A DNA stretch of 64,000 bases from Streptomyces sp. T12 (GTDB taxonomy: Bacteria; Actinomycetota; Actinomycetes; Streptomycetales; Streptomycetaceae): assembly GCF_028736035.1 (NCBI RefSeq), contig NZ_CP117866.1, forward strand, positions 7,378,001 to 7,442,000, written 5' to 3'. Both the position numbers and the translations under genes were made by a program. Every line of letters starts with the position of its first letter. Within the stretch, counting starts at the first letter, position 1. Below, in pieces: positions 63,826 to 64,000 of the stretch. The notes under the pieces are model-generated. The model saw only the letters and a list, made by a program, of their open reading frames with translations, had not been told where the DNA came from and ran no database searches.

Positions 63826-64000
63826 CTAGCCCGCCTCACTCCCACCGCACAACCGCCGCAACACCACCCCGCACCGCCGCGCGTAAGCGTGCTGCAATCC
63901 CCGGGTGGCCGGTCCCCCCGCCCGCGCGTACCACTTCGCCCCCCGGCTGAACGCGTTCACCGTCAGCCACACCGTGCCGTCCCCCGTGCGGTCCACGATG
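63826..64000 (-). CDS. DUF1990 family protein, C-terminal part
   Basis: The right edge cuts the gene; 57 codons and a TAG stop (63828-63826) are visible. IVDRTGDGTVWLTVNAFSRG and AKWYARAGGPATRGLQHAYA match the end of DUF1990 proteins. Convergent with the RelE-like gene, 22 bp away. This marks return to ordinary chromosome. Confidence 0.75.
   Translation of the reverse strand, partial: IVDRTGDGTVWLTVNAFSRGAKWYARAGGPATRGLQHAYARRCGVVLRRLCGGSEAG

Overview
The window is high-GC actinobacterial chromosome, almost certainly Streptomyces. The evidence is the very strong GC bias at third codon positions, frequent GTG/TTG starts with GGAGG-type ribosome binding sites, terminators that are long GC hairpins without a T tract, and a gene order (icmA, pyk, ackA-pta, pfkA, sugar ABC transporter, sensor pair, thioredoxin, HelD-like ATPase, glgB-pep2-treS-glgE, glgP) that I recognise from memory as the S. 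coelicolor SCO5413-SCO5444 interval. No rRNA, tRNA or CRISPR array was seen.

Layout. 1-2020: edge of a type II (aromatic) polyketide or spore-pigment-like cluster: the N-terminus of an FAD hydroxylase, divergent from a P450 coupled to an ABM-fold protein. 2083-9978: core genes: MarR, DUF3817, isobutyryl-CoA mutase large subunit behind a 24-bp palindrome, TetR, TPR-thioredoxin, and a DUF6230/DUF6114/secreted low-complexity operon. 10112-16181: central carbon block: pyruvate kinase, acetate kinase, phosphotransacetylase and, divergently, phosphofructokinase. 16256-20536: HTH protein and a CUT1 sugar ABC transporter without its own ATPase, with a DasR-like half-conserved site upstream. 20892-26612: accessory STAND (NB-ARC-TPR) cassette with two related NB-ARC-TPR proteins, a nucleoside-phosphorylase-like protein and a membrane protein. 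26494-32951: CitA/DcuS-type sensor pair, ECF41 sigma factor with its oxidoreductase, and a dctA-type C4-dicarboxylate symporter. 33233-38719: small secreted and membrane proteins, Lrp/epimerase pair, MerR/thioredoxin pair, HelD-like ATPase. 38808-51159: the complete GlgE alpha-glucan pathway, a secreted subtilase and glucan phosphorylase.

51231-63803: a decaying polymorphic-toxin/immunity island. It holds an IS-like element with a cargo gene, a 1274-residue LamG secreted protein, an RHS toxin gene whose YD-repeat core has been deleted with a frameshift, an apparently intact nuclease-like toxin tip and its putative immunity gene, remnants of further genes, a second IS-like element with a YrhB/Imm35-like cargo gene, and an XRE/DUF397/HATPase set in which the HATPase runs in frame into an antitoxin-like protein followed by a RelE-like toxin. 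63826-64000 is the C-terminus of a DUF1990 protein.

How the genes work together. TreS makes maltose from trehalose, Pep2 phosphorylates it to maltose-1-phosphate, GlgE polymerises that, GlgB branches the glucan and GlgP degrades it. Pyk, AckA, Pta and PfkA form a glycolysis/overflow module. The most interesting parts are the NB-ARC cassette, where sequence of a conserved NB-ARC leader is split across a frame boundary with the phosphorylase gene, and the toxin island with cargo-bearing IS-like elements.
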